From Deltaproteobacteria bacterium (GTDB taxonomy: Bacteria > Myxococcota_A > UBA796), in NCBI GenBank assembly GCA_002707085.1, contig PALY01000144.1, forward strand, positions 1-14,705: DNA of 14,705 nt, in the 5' to 3' direction. The notes under the pieces are model-generated. The model ran no database searches. It was not told the DNA's origin and saw nothing but the letters and a program-made list of their open reading frames with translations. A program made the translations under genes and the position numbers. Shown here piece after piece: positions 1 to 6,839 of this stretch (positions are counted from its first letter, which is position 1; every line of letters starts with the position of its first letter).

Positions 1-759
1 GCACCTGAATTTTCGCTATCAATGAAGCAGTTTTGTTTTCTAATCGTTGGTTGCACTTCTTACAAAGGCTACTTCAAACAGGAAGATGCGGCTGTGGCGG
101 CGTCAAGGCTTAGGGCTGAAGGATACGATGTGTATGTTGGTGGAGTAAGTGCATATTCAACCCTGGGGTGGTTTTCAGATCCAATTCTCGACTCGTTTCT
201 GCTTCGAACGGATGCGCAGCTCGCGGCGCTTTTATTTCACGAACTGGCGCATAGAGAGCTTTATGTTAAGGGCGATTCAGAATTCAATGAAAGTTTTGCG
301 ACGTCCATAGAGCGTTTTCTGGTGGAGCGCTGGCTCCAGGAGGAAGGACGTTCGGGTGAGTTGGATATATTAAATGCTGCATGGATCAGACAGCATGAAT
401 TGCTCGATCTTGTTAATCGCACTAAGCATGATTTGGCCGAGGTTTACCAAAACAATAGATCGGAAGAAAGAAAACGTCAGGCGAAACATGACTTGCTGGA
501 GGAACTGCGGAAAAAATATCTTGTACTTCATTTGGGCTGGCAAGGGAGTAATGATTACTATTCGTGGATGATGGCAGAAATGAATAATGCAAAGCTAGGA
601 ACACTTTCCACCTACAACCATTGGGTAGACAGCTTCAACGTGATTCTGGCGCAGGAAAACTTTGATCTTGTTTCTTTTATTGCTCGAGTTAAGGAGCTCG
701 CCAAGTTGGACCAGGTGTCCCGTGACCGAAAGTTAAGAGAGCTAGTGGAAGATAACTAA
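1..759 (+). CDS. Putative zinc aminopeptidase (PF10023-like), 5' end missing
   Basis: The reading frame is open to the first base of the window, so the gene is cut at its 5' end; the internal ATG at 22 is probably not the start. The visible 252 residues contain a gluzincin zinc site: HELAH at residues 80-84 of the partial protein, followed 12 residues later by a glutamate in the NESFAT segment (E97). Together with the VGC.SY.GYF and AYSTLGWF.DP segments before it, this matches the family of predicted aminopeptidases (PF10023). Those proteins are about 340-370 residues and often start as lipoproteins, so roughly 100 N-terminal residues are lacking. The predicted role is a membrane-anchored peptidase facing the periplasm, with substrate unknown. 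The TAA stop overlaps the stop of the convergent transporter gene by four bases, leaving no room for an intergenic terminator. Confidence 0.85.
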   Translation, partial: APEFSLSMKQFCFLIVGCTSYKGYFKQEDAAVAASRLRAEGYDVYVGGVSAYSTLGWFSDPILDSFLLRTDAQLAALLFHELAHRELYVKGDSEFNESFATSIERFLVERWLQEEGRSGELDILNAAWIRQHELLDLVNRTKHDLAEVYQNNRSEERKRQAKHDLLEELRKKYLVLHLGWQGSNDYYSWMMAEMNNAKLGTLSTYNHWVDSFNVILAQENFDLVSFIARVKELAKLDQVSRDRKLRELVEDN

Positions 760-2120
760 AGCAATAGTACGCACGTAGTTGTTACTATGAACACGCCGAT
801 CATATTTAACGCAACACCTTCCCGTGCCATTGTCTTAATGGGGAATGCCCCGGTGCTGTAGACCACCACATTAGGCGCGGTAGCGACCGGTAGCATAAAG
901 GCACAACTGGCACTCATAGCGGCAGGGACCATTAGTAGTGCAGGCTCGATATCTGCTGCGATTGCAGCAGCGGCAAGGATGGGCATCATCAGGGTTGTCG
1001 TGGCAGTGTTGCTGGTGAGTTCTGTTAAGAAGGTGATGGCAAAGCACAGTGCTCCAATCATAAATACGATGTGCCACGTGGCTATCCCCGAAAGCACATC
1101 CCCCAGTGCACTACTTAGTCCGGAAGCAACGAAAGCTTTTGCTATCGCGATGCCACCTCCAAACAGAATAAGCATACCCCATGGTATCTTGCTTGCCGTA
1201 TCCCAATCCAATAATTTTCCTCCCTTGCCATTGGGAATCAAAAACATGATTACGACGGAGATCAGCGCCACACTAGCATCGTTAGCACCAGGTACGCCCA
1301 GCCACGTCTTCCAGCCACCAAATGGCTCCCCACGGGTCATCCATGCGAGGGCGGTCAGGCCGAAGACAATCAGAACTCTCTTTTCGTATGACTCCCATTT
1401 TCCGACTGCAGGAAGGCTTACTAGGCCTGTGTAACTAAGACGCCGGGTTAGATAAATACCGATAATCGGCACAAAAATGATTACTACCGGAATGCCCCAG
1501 CCCATCCAAGTCAAAAATGGAACTTCAATCCCAGTGGTTTGTTCGTAGATTTCTCGAAACACAAGATTTGGAGGTGTGCCGATCGGCGTACCAATCCCGC
1601 CAACACTTGCCGCGTAAGCGATGCCAAGTAGTAACGGAACAGCTAAAGACCTGTCCTCAGCTTTCTCAATTACTGCGAGCGCTACTGGCAACAACATTAG
1701 GGTCGTCGCGGTATTGGAGATCCACATGCTGAGGAATGCGGATGCTGCCATAAATCCGAATACCAGTCTTTTGCTGCTCGAGCCTCCAAACAAATTCACC
1801 ATAGTCAATGCGACACGTCTGTGGGCGCCACTACTTGCCATGGCAGTAGACAAAATAAAACCACCAAGCAGAAGTAGCACTAGAGAGCTGCCGTAAGATT
1901 GGCCAATCTCGTTTGGAGTCAGTACCCCAAACATGGGAAACGCCGCGAATGGTAGTAAAGAGGTAACAGGAATTGGTATTGGTTCGAATACCCACCAGAC
2001 GGCACAGTTGATTGCAACCGCAGCGGTCCAGCATGCCTTTGCATCCCATCCGGTGGATGAAAGTAGAAAGAACACCGTAGCGCCGAGGGCGGGGCCCAGG
2101 GCAAGGAAAATTCGATTCAT
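756..2120 (-). CDS. DASS/SLC13-family sodium:anion symporter
   Basis: This is a 454-residue polytopic inner-membrane protein, the usual length for divalent anion:sodium symporters (VcINDY, SdcS). It has the inverted-repeat signatures of the family: SNTATT at residues 135-140 followed by GGIGTPIGTPPN at 174-185, and a second SNTATT at 370-375 followed by LPVATAPN at 410-417. The two SNT motifs and the P-rich loops form the sodium and carboxylate sites in known structures. The family carries C4-dicarboxylates, citrate or sometimes sulfate with Na+; which substrate applies here cannot be told from the sequence. The ATG at 2120 is preceded by GGAAG at suitable spacing. The gene stands alone on the minus strand, divergent from sbcB across an 82-bp gap. 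Confidence 0.9.
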   Translation of the reverse strand: MNRIFLALGPALGATVFFLLSSTGWDAKACWTAAVAINCAVWWVFEPIPIPVTSLLPFAAFPMFGVLTPNEIGQSYGSSLVLLLLGGFILSTAMASSGAHRRVALTMVNLFGGSSSKRLVFGFMAASAFLSMWISNTATTLMLLPVALAVIEKAEDRSLAVPLLLGIAYAASVGGIGTPIGTPPNLVFREIYEQTTGIEVPFLTWMGWGIPVVIIFVPIIGIYLTRRLSYTGLVSLPAVGKWESYEKRVLIVFGLTALAWMTRGEPFGGWKTWLGVPGANDASVALISVVIMFLIPNGKGGKLLDWDTASKIPWGMLILFGGGIAIAKAFVASGLSSALGDVLSGIATWHIVFMIGALCFAITFLTELTSNTATTTLMMPILAAAAIAADIEPALLMVPAAMSASCAFMLPVATAPNVVVYSTGAFPIKTMAREGVALNMIGVFIVTTTCVLLL

Positions 2121-2142
2121 CAGACTTCCGCTTGCGCAAAAA

Positions 2143-2158
2143 ACGCCATTATAGGCGT
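2143..2158. promoter_or_regulatory. Short inverted repeat between transporter and sbcB
   Basis: ACGCC (2143-2147) and GGCGT (2154-2158) form a perfect 5-bp inverted repeat around ATTATA in the divergent gap. It could be an operator for the DASS gene or for sbcB, but it is short and unrelated to any site I recognise. Confidence 0.2.
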
Positions 2159-2165
2159 GACTTCG

Positions 2166-2196
2166 GTGACATGCATGTGCCGAATATAGCTATACT
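2166..2196 (+). promoter_or_regulatory. Candidate sigma70 promoter of sbcB, leaderless geometry
   Basis: A -10-like TATACT lies at 2191-2196, with GTGACA at 2166-2171 as a possible -35 (spacer 19, slightly long). The -10 ends only six bases before the sbcB ATG at 2203, so transcription would begin at or beside the start codon. There is no Shine-Dalgarno sequence in the gap. An upstream promoter with a longer leader cannot be excluded. Confidence 0.35.
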
Positions 2197-2202
2197 CACT
2201 AG

Positions 2203-3609
2203 ATGTCCTCGACGTTCTTATGGTACGACTTTGAAACAACCGGGATCGATTCTGTTCTGGATCGACCTATTCAATTTGCTGGTGTTCGTACTGATGTGGA
2301 TCTCAATCCTGTGGAAGAACCGATCAATATTTTCTGCGCGCCTGGAAACGATGTCATACCCAGCCCCGAAGCTATTCTGGTGACGGGCATTAGTATGTTG
2401 CAGTTACGTTCTATTGGCGCGACAGAGGCAGAGTTCTGTCGTCAGGTTTTGTCGCATATGTCGGTGGGTGAAACTTGTGTTATTGGCTACAATAGCATGC
2501 GTTTTGACGATGAGTTTACGCGCCAGATGTGTTATCGAAACTTTTACGATCCTTATGTTCGAGAGTGGCGTGACGGAAACTCTCGGTGGGATGTTATCGA
2601 TATGTTTCGTATGGCGTTTGCATTGCGGCCCGAAGGCATTGAGTGGCCACTGGATCATGCTGGAGTGCCAGGTTTTCGCCTTGAAGCGTTAACTGCAGCT
2701 AACGGTATAGAGCACAGCGATGCCCATGACGCGGTGTCAGACGTATTGGCTACGGTCGAACTGACCAGGTTGCTGAGAAAGAAGCAACCTAAGCTCTATC
2801 AGTTTCTGTATACGCTGCGTCAGAAAAGTGAAGTGCTAAAACAACTTTATCCACTGGGAAAGAGAGCGGTTCTTTATGTTTCCTCTATGTCCAGTGCCAA
2901 GAGATCTTGCATTGCCGTGGTGTTACCTATTTGTAGACACCCGACTAACAACAATGGTGTGATCTGCTATGACTTATCGGTAGATCCGGAGGTTCTTATT
3001 GGCGCGACGCCATTGGAAATATCCCGCCTAGTATTTACATCGTTGCAGGATCTTGAGGAGGGAGAAAAGCGGATTCCGCTGAAGACAGTTCATATCAATC
3101 GTTGTCCAGCCATTGCACCACTGGTCACGCTAGGAGTCGAAGATGCGGCGCGACTGGATATTTCCTTGCCACTTTGCCAGGAGCGGGTGAAACAGCTACA
3201 GACTGTGAGTGGTCTGGTAGAGAAGGTAAGTGCCGCATTTTCTGAGCGGGAGTTTCCAGAGGTGGATGATCCGGATCGAATGTTATATCAGGGAGGGTTC
3301 TTTGGCCCCAACGATAAGGCGGTGATGGAGCAGGTCCGTGAAGCTAGCCCAAATGAACTTAAGCATTTTGAAGGTCGATTTGAAGATTCGCGTCTTGACC
3401 AGATGCTTTTTCGTTATCGGGCGCGTAACTTTCTGGATACCTTGTCTGGGGACGAACGGCAACGATGGAATAGCTACCGCCAGGAGCGATGGCTTGGTAG
3501 TGAAGACGTTGAGGAGCAGATAGAAACACTTATGGAAAATTCAGATGATAGCTGTCTGGTTGATCTTAGAACTTATGTGGATGAAGTCAGGGATGGGGTG
3601 TACGAGTAG
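2203..3609 (+). CDS. sbcB: Exodeoxyribonuclease I (3'-5' ssDNA exonuclease)
   Basis: This 468-residue protein (E. coli ExoI has 475) degrades single-stranded DNA from the 3' end in recombination and mismatch repair. The N-terminal DnaQ-type exonuclease domain is complete: the ExoI motif has D9 and E11 in YDFETTG, the ExoII motif is the FDDE segment at 101-104 after GYNSMR, and the ExoIII motif has H175 and D180 in HSDAHDAVSD. The family-specific C-terminal domain is also present, including LYQGGFFGPND and the RYRARNF segment followed by RW and RQERWL. All metal-binding acidic residues are intact. The ATG at 2203 gives the expected short N-terminus. The ABC ATPase start follows three bases after the stop, implying co-transcription with a transporter of unrelated function. 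Confidence 0.95.
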   Translation: MSSTFLWYDFETTGIDSVLDRPIQFAGVRTDVDLNPVEEPINIFCAPGNDVIPSPEAILVTGISMLQLRSIGATEAEFCRQVLSHMSVGETCVIGYNSMRFDDEFTRQMCYRNFYDPYVREWRDGNSRWDVIDMFRMAFALRPEGIEWPLDHAGVPGFRLEALTAANGIEHSDAHDAVSDVLATVELTRLLRKKQPKLYQFLYTLRQKSEVLKQLYPLGKRAVLYVSSMSSAKRSCIAVVLPICRHPTNNNGVICYDLSVDPEVLIGATPLEISRLVFTSLQDLEEGEKRIPLKTVHINRCPAIAPLVTLGVEDAARLDISLPLCQERVKQLQTVSGLVEKVSAAFSEREFPEVDDPDRMLYQGGFFGPNDKAVMEQVREASPNELKHFEGRFEDSRLDQMLFRYRARNFLDTLSGDERQRWNSYRQERWLGSEDVEEQIETLMENSDDSCLVDLRTYVDEVRDGVYE

Positions 3610-3612
3610 TCT

Positions 3613-4338
3613 ATGTCGTCTATAGAGTTTGATCATATTTCCAAATCCTACAATCAGAATAGGGTGGTGGATGATGTATCTCTCTTGCTGCCCGGTTCAC
3701 AAACCACGGCTATTGTTGGTGAGAGTGGTAGCGGAAAATCTACCTTATTACAGATATTGAATGGCCTAGTCGTTGCTGATGAAGGCAAGGTGAAGATAGC
3801 CGGGGCTGAAATCGATTACGATGCGTTGCCAAGTATAAGGCGGAATATGGGTTACGCTGTGCAGGGTACCGGTTTGTTTCCTCACCTTACTATTAAGGAG
3901 AATGTGACCCTGGTTGCCCAACTCGCCGGCTGGCAGCGAACGGAGTTAGACGAAAGATACGTTAGCCTTCTCTCATTTTTTGGTTTAGATGACGAACTCT
4001 CGGAGAGGTATCCACACAGTTTGTCAGGGGGTCAGCAACAACGCGTTGGGTTGTGTCGCGCGATGATGCTTGACCCACCGCTATTGTTGCTGGATGAACC
4101 TTTCTCAGCGCTTGATCCGATTACGCGCGAGTCCATCCATGAAGAAATGCTGCAGCTTATCGACGGTGAAAAATCTATTTTGCTGGTGACCCATGATATG
4201 CAGGAAGCGTTGAAACTCGCTAACTACCTGGTCATTCTTAAAGATGGAAAAGTAGTGCAGCAGGGCGCTCCCGATGATGTTGCAAACCAACCAGTTGATG
4301 ACTACGTGGCGCGGTTCTTTGGTGGTGCTAATGCTTAG
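3613..4338 (+). CDS. ABC transporter ATP-binding protein, choline/glycine-betaine (OpuC/Osm) type
   Basis: This 241-residue cytoplasmic ATPase has every expected motif: Walker A GESGSGKS (36-43), Q-loop glutamine near 84 in YAVQGTGLFPHLT, signature LSGGQQQ (137-143), Walker B LLLLDE (157-162), D-loop SALD, and the switch histidine H194 in VTHDMQEAL. The ATPGTGLFPH-style Q-loop region and the NGLV/ADEG segment are typical of the OpuCA/OsmV/YehX branch. It lacks the C-terminal CBS pair that OpuCA uses for osmotic sensing, as some members do. It starts three bases after sbcB and ends inside the start of the fused permease gene (overlap through ATGCTTAG), so ATPase and permease are translationally coupled. 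The partner gene supports the assignment strongly; the transported compound is not proven. Confidence 0.9.
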   Translation: MSSIEFDHISKSYNQNRVVDDVSLLLPGSQTTAIVGESGSGKSTLLQILNGLVVADEGKVKIAGAEIDYDALPSIRRNMGYAVQGTGLFPHLTIKENVTLVAQLAGWQRTELDERYVSLLSFFGLDDELSERYPHSLSGGQQQRVGLCRAMMLDPPLLLLDEPFSALDPITRESIHEEMLQLIDGEKSILLVTHDMQEALKLANYLVILKDGKVVQQGAPDDVANQPVDDYVARFFGGANA

Positions 4339-5809
4339 AATTATCTGGGCGGTATTCTTTTATCTATCGCTAATAGGGTCTGCGTCCGCCACGATAACCA
4401 TAGGTAGCAAGAACTTTAACGAGAGTTACCTTCTGGGCGAGATCATGGCGCAACTCCTGGAGCTCGAAGGTTTTGAGGTTGAGCGCAAGTTTGGCCTTGG
4501 TGGAACACTTGTTTGTTATGAGGCGCTTGTCAATGACGAGATTGATATCTATGCGGAATACACTGGGACGCTTTCCCATGTCATTCTGAAGACCGACGAT
4601 CTTACGCCACAGGTTGCAGAGCTTAACCGTCTTGTCGAGGAACAGGCACTACGAGTGCTTGGATCCTTTGGGTTTAACAATACTTACGCTATAGCCTTAA
4701 AGAAGCACTTTGCTAAGGAACTTGGTGTCTCTTTGGTATCGCAGCTTACCAATCATCCTGATCTTAAGATGGCGTTTAGTCTTGAATTCCTTAATCGCGA
4801 AGATGGGTGGCCTGGTCTGGCAAAAACCTACGGTTTCTCGGGCAAGCCTACTGGAATTGGGCATGGGTTAGCGTATCAGGCGATTGATCAAGGCAAGATT
4901 GACATTACCGATGCGTATTCTACGGATGGTGATCTTGAGCGATATGGGCTTACCGTACTAGATGATGATCTTGGGTACTTCCCCCAGTATTTGGCAGTGC
5001 CATTTGTTCGCGCTGCTCTGCCCAATCAGGTGCTTGCAGTAATCTCACGACTGGAGGGGATAATCGACGATGAGAAGATGCGTGAACTCAACGGTCGAAC
5101 GGTGATTGACGGCGAGAGTTTTGCGGAAGTTGCTAGCAGGTTTATCGCAGAGGAGGGTCTAGGGGAAACGCGGATTGAGGCAGAAGTAATATCCTCAATA
5201 CTTAGCAACACTATTACGCATCTGAAGTTGACGTTTATTGCGCTGGCGCTCGGTTGTTTGCTCGGACTACCTCTAGGTATTGTCGTTTTTAGAGCTAACG
5301 TTGCTGCGCGAATAACGGTTTATATCGCCGGCCTGTTGCAGACAATACCGTCCATTGCAATGTTAGCGCTGATGATCCCGCTACTCGGAATTGGTGAAGT
5401 ACCCGCGATTGTAGCGCTATTTCTCTACTCTATCCTGCCAATTTTACGCAATACAATCACGGCTCTCGTAACGATCGATCCGCTATTAAAACGAATTGCA
5501 GAGGCAATCGGATTAACTCGATCTCAGCAGTTACGACACGTGCTTTTGCCGATGGCCTTGCCTACTATCCTGGCTGGAATCAAGACCGCGGCGATCATTA
5601 GTATTGGTACCGCGACGCTGGCGGCGTTTATTGGAGCAGGAGGCCTAGGTGAACCGATTGTTACGGGGCTTGCTCTTAACGATACGAATTTAATCTTGCA
5701 GGGCGCGTTACCAGCTGCCGGTCTGGCGATCTGTGTAGAACTTCTGTTTGAGATTCTTGAGCGATTGCTGGTAAAACCGCATATGCTTCAGGGCCAGCTA
5801 ACTGACTAA
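4331..5809 (+). CDS. Fused substrate-binding protein and permease of choline/glycine-betaine-type ABC transporter
   Basis: The start is taken at the ATG at 4331, which overlaps the ATPase stop and gives a good signal peptide (hydrophobic residues 5-17, cleavage near SASA at 17-20). An in-frame ATG at 4274 lies inside the ATPase gene and would spoil this. The 492-residue product has two parts. Residues 21 to about 280 are an OpuAC-type binding domain (IGSKNFNES, GGT, EYTGTL). Residues from about 285 form a permease domain with five or so membrane helices and the coupling loop EAIGLTRSQQLRHVLLP. The binding domain is therefore periplasmic and N-terminal to the membrane part, the reverse of OpuABC/EgtUBC-type fusions, where the permease comes first. 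The family takes up quaternary amines such as choline and betaine; ergothioneine-like ligands are also known for relatives. Confidence 0.9.
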   Translation: MLRIIWAVFFYLSLIGSASATITIGSKNFNESYLLGEIMAQLLELEGFEVERKFGLGGTLVCYEALVNDEIDIYAEYTGTLSHVILKTDDLTPQVAELNRLVEEQALRVLGSFGFNNTYAIALKKHFAKELGVSLVSQLTNHPDLKMAFSLEFLNREDGWPGLAKTYGFSGKPTGIGHGLAYQAIDQGKIDITDAYSTDGDLERYGLTVLDDDLGYFPQYLAVPFVRAALPNQVLAVISRLEGIIDDEKMRELNGRTVIDGESFAEVASRFIAEEGLGETRIEAEVISSILSNTITHLKLTFIALALGCLLGLPLGIVVFRANVAARITVYIAGLLQTIPSIAMLALMIPLLGIGEVPAIVALFLYSILPILRNTITALVTIDPLLKRIAEAIGLTRSQQLRHVLLPMALPTILAGIKTAAIISIGTATLAAFIGAGGLGEPIVTGLALNDTNLILQGALPAAGLAICVELLFEILERLLVKPHMLQGQLTD

Positions 5810-5902
5810 CAGTTTTACTCTGTTACCTGCTGTTTGATTGGCACGAAGATTTTCTGCATGTCTTCTGCAGATACTTCATTGATCTACAGATCGAGTGTTT
5901 TG

Positions 5903-5920
5903 CCCCTTAGTCCCAAGGGG
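5903..5920. repeat. Hairpin CCCCTT/AAGGGG downstream of transporter operon
   Basis: A perfect 6-bp stem (5903-5908 with 5915-5920) closes a 6-base loop. On the plus strand the nearest T-run is nine bases further on, so it is a poor intrinsic terminator. It could still end the sbcB-transporter transcript weakly. Confidence 0.25.
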
Positions 5921-5983
5921 TTAGAGTATTTTTCCTTATCAAAAAACCGGAAGCGATCGACTAACATCGGATACATGCTATGT

Positions 5984-6277
5984 CTACTGGATGCTCAAGC
6001 TGAGAATAGGATAAAAAAACACTGGAAAGTTACATATTGGTGAGAGATCTATAATCTGAGGGTTGTCAAGTCCTATAACGATGCGTCTTAGTAAGACTCC
6101 ATCTTTCTTTTCGACGCCAGCTTTTGCATGACCTTTGGCAGAACTAGCTATATATGGTTTACCCTCGACATGACCATCTTCATTTTTCTGGAACCTGCCC
6201 GAATTTGGTGAGCGGTATGAGTGAAGATTAGCTGAAATAGAGCCTATGCTATCGCGAAAAGACTTAATCAAAGACAC
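5984..6277 (-). CDS. Unrecognised 97-residue ORF
   Basis: A GTG start at 6277 overlaps by one base the stop of a short upstream frame (TAGTG), the arrangement seen in coupled genes. The first 75 residues are polar and basic (for example NSGRFQKNEDGHVEGKP and AKGHAKAGVEKKDG). The last 20 become hydrophobic and irregular, as if read out of frame after an indel. I know no family for it. It may be a real small protein, or the middle part of the decayed region around it. Confidence 0.25.
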   Translation of the reverse strand: MSLIKSFRDSIGSISANLHSYRSPNSGRFQKNEDGHVEGKPYIASSAKGHAKAGVEKKDGVLLRRIVIGLDNPQIIDLSPICNFPVFFYPILSLSIQ

Positions 6278-6443
6278 TACTTAGGTTTTTCCTGGGTGTA
6301 ATCTTCACCGTTTATAAGCCTGTCGATTAGATCAATTTGTCCGCAAGTGATTCCAGAAAACGGACTCGTAGGCGTCTTGATTCATCGATTTCTAGCGGTC
6401 GGGCAGAATTTAGACCTAGTGCGTTATAGTAGTTACATGTTCA

Positions 6444-6839
6444 TTACTCATAACGGTATGTGTATATCCGATCCGCGCCAAAAATCTCGCGAGCAATTTG
6501 TTCCAGGGCTTCTCTATTTATTTCTGTACAGGCGAATAATTCGATTTGGAGTACGCGATGTTCCGGCCAGGTATTAACCATCAGGTGCGACTCTTCCAGA
6601 ATTAACGCTATGGTTACTCCTTGCGGCTCATACTTGGAAATGCATTTATCTCGAACAGTAAGCTTGTTCTTTTCGATGTAATCCACCATTTCCGAACAGA
6701 GTATCTCAGCATCATCTATCTTGATCGGGTTGCAGTCAAAACACCATAGCGTTACTTGGTTACCGAGACTCGAAACAAGCTTGCGATCCGCCTCACTCAT
6801 CACTTGGCTATAGGTCATCAGGGTAGATGTATCAGTCAC
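6444..6839 (-). CDS. speD: S-adenosylmethionine decarboxylase proenzyme, short (class 1b) type
   Basis: The product makes decarboxylated SAM, the aminopropyl donor for polyamines. It is 131 residues, the size of archaeal/Thermotoga-type SpeD and about half of E. coli SpeD. Self-cleavage is expected between E83 and S84 in LEESH, turning S84 into the pyruvoyl group. C104 lies 20 residues after the serine, as Cys83 follows Ser63 in the T. maritima enzyme. The position five after the serine, usually His (His68 in T. maritima, needed for processing), is Asn89 in the VNTWPEH segment. The GTG at 6839 is chosen because AAGGAAGAG stands at proper distance before it; the in-frame ATG at 6818 has none. 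It overlaps the end of bpsA by eight bases. A changed substrate is possible, but the partner gene argues for SAM. Confidence 0.9.
   Translation of the reverse strand: MTDTSTLMTYSQVMSEADRKLVSSLGNQVTLWCFDCNPIKIDDAEILCSEMVDYIEKNKLTVRDKCISKYEPQGVTIALILEESHLMVNTWPEHRVLQIELFACTEINREALEQIAREIFGADRIYTYRYE

Larger units (their letters stand above)
5815..6385 (-). pseudogene. Possible decayed gene(s) downstream of speD
   Basis: This 634-bp gap after speD has no gene I recognise, but short minus-strand frames look protein-like. From 6385 an ATG frame reads MNQDAYESVFWNHLRTN and stops at 6332. A shifted frame then reads IDLIDRLINGEDYTQEKPK and stops at 6277-6279. A GTG frame begins on the last base of that stop and runs to 5984. 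A further frame, beginning about 5994 and with an ATG at 5967, reads YPMLVDRFRFFDKEKYSNP, meets a TAG, then reads INEVSAEDMQKIFVPIKQQ and ends at 5815. One or two indels and one nonsense change would join these pieces. I infer the decayed tail of the apeB-bpsA-speD operon. Function is unknown, and chance resemblance to coding sequence is possible. Confidence 0.3.

Noticed and set aside
979..1434. 151-codon plus-strand frame inside the DASS transporter gene
   Set aside because: It is antisense to a gene with clear family motifs, has no ribosome site and no recognisable motif.
5807..5825. TAACAG/CTGTTA hairpin at the stop of the fused permease gene as terminator
   Set aside because: A 6-bp A/T-rich stem including the stop codon, with no T-run after it; too weak to call.
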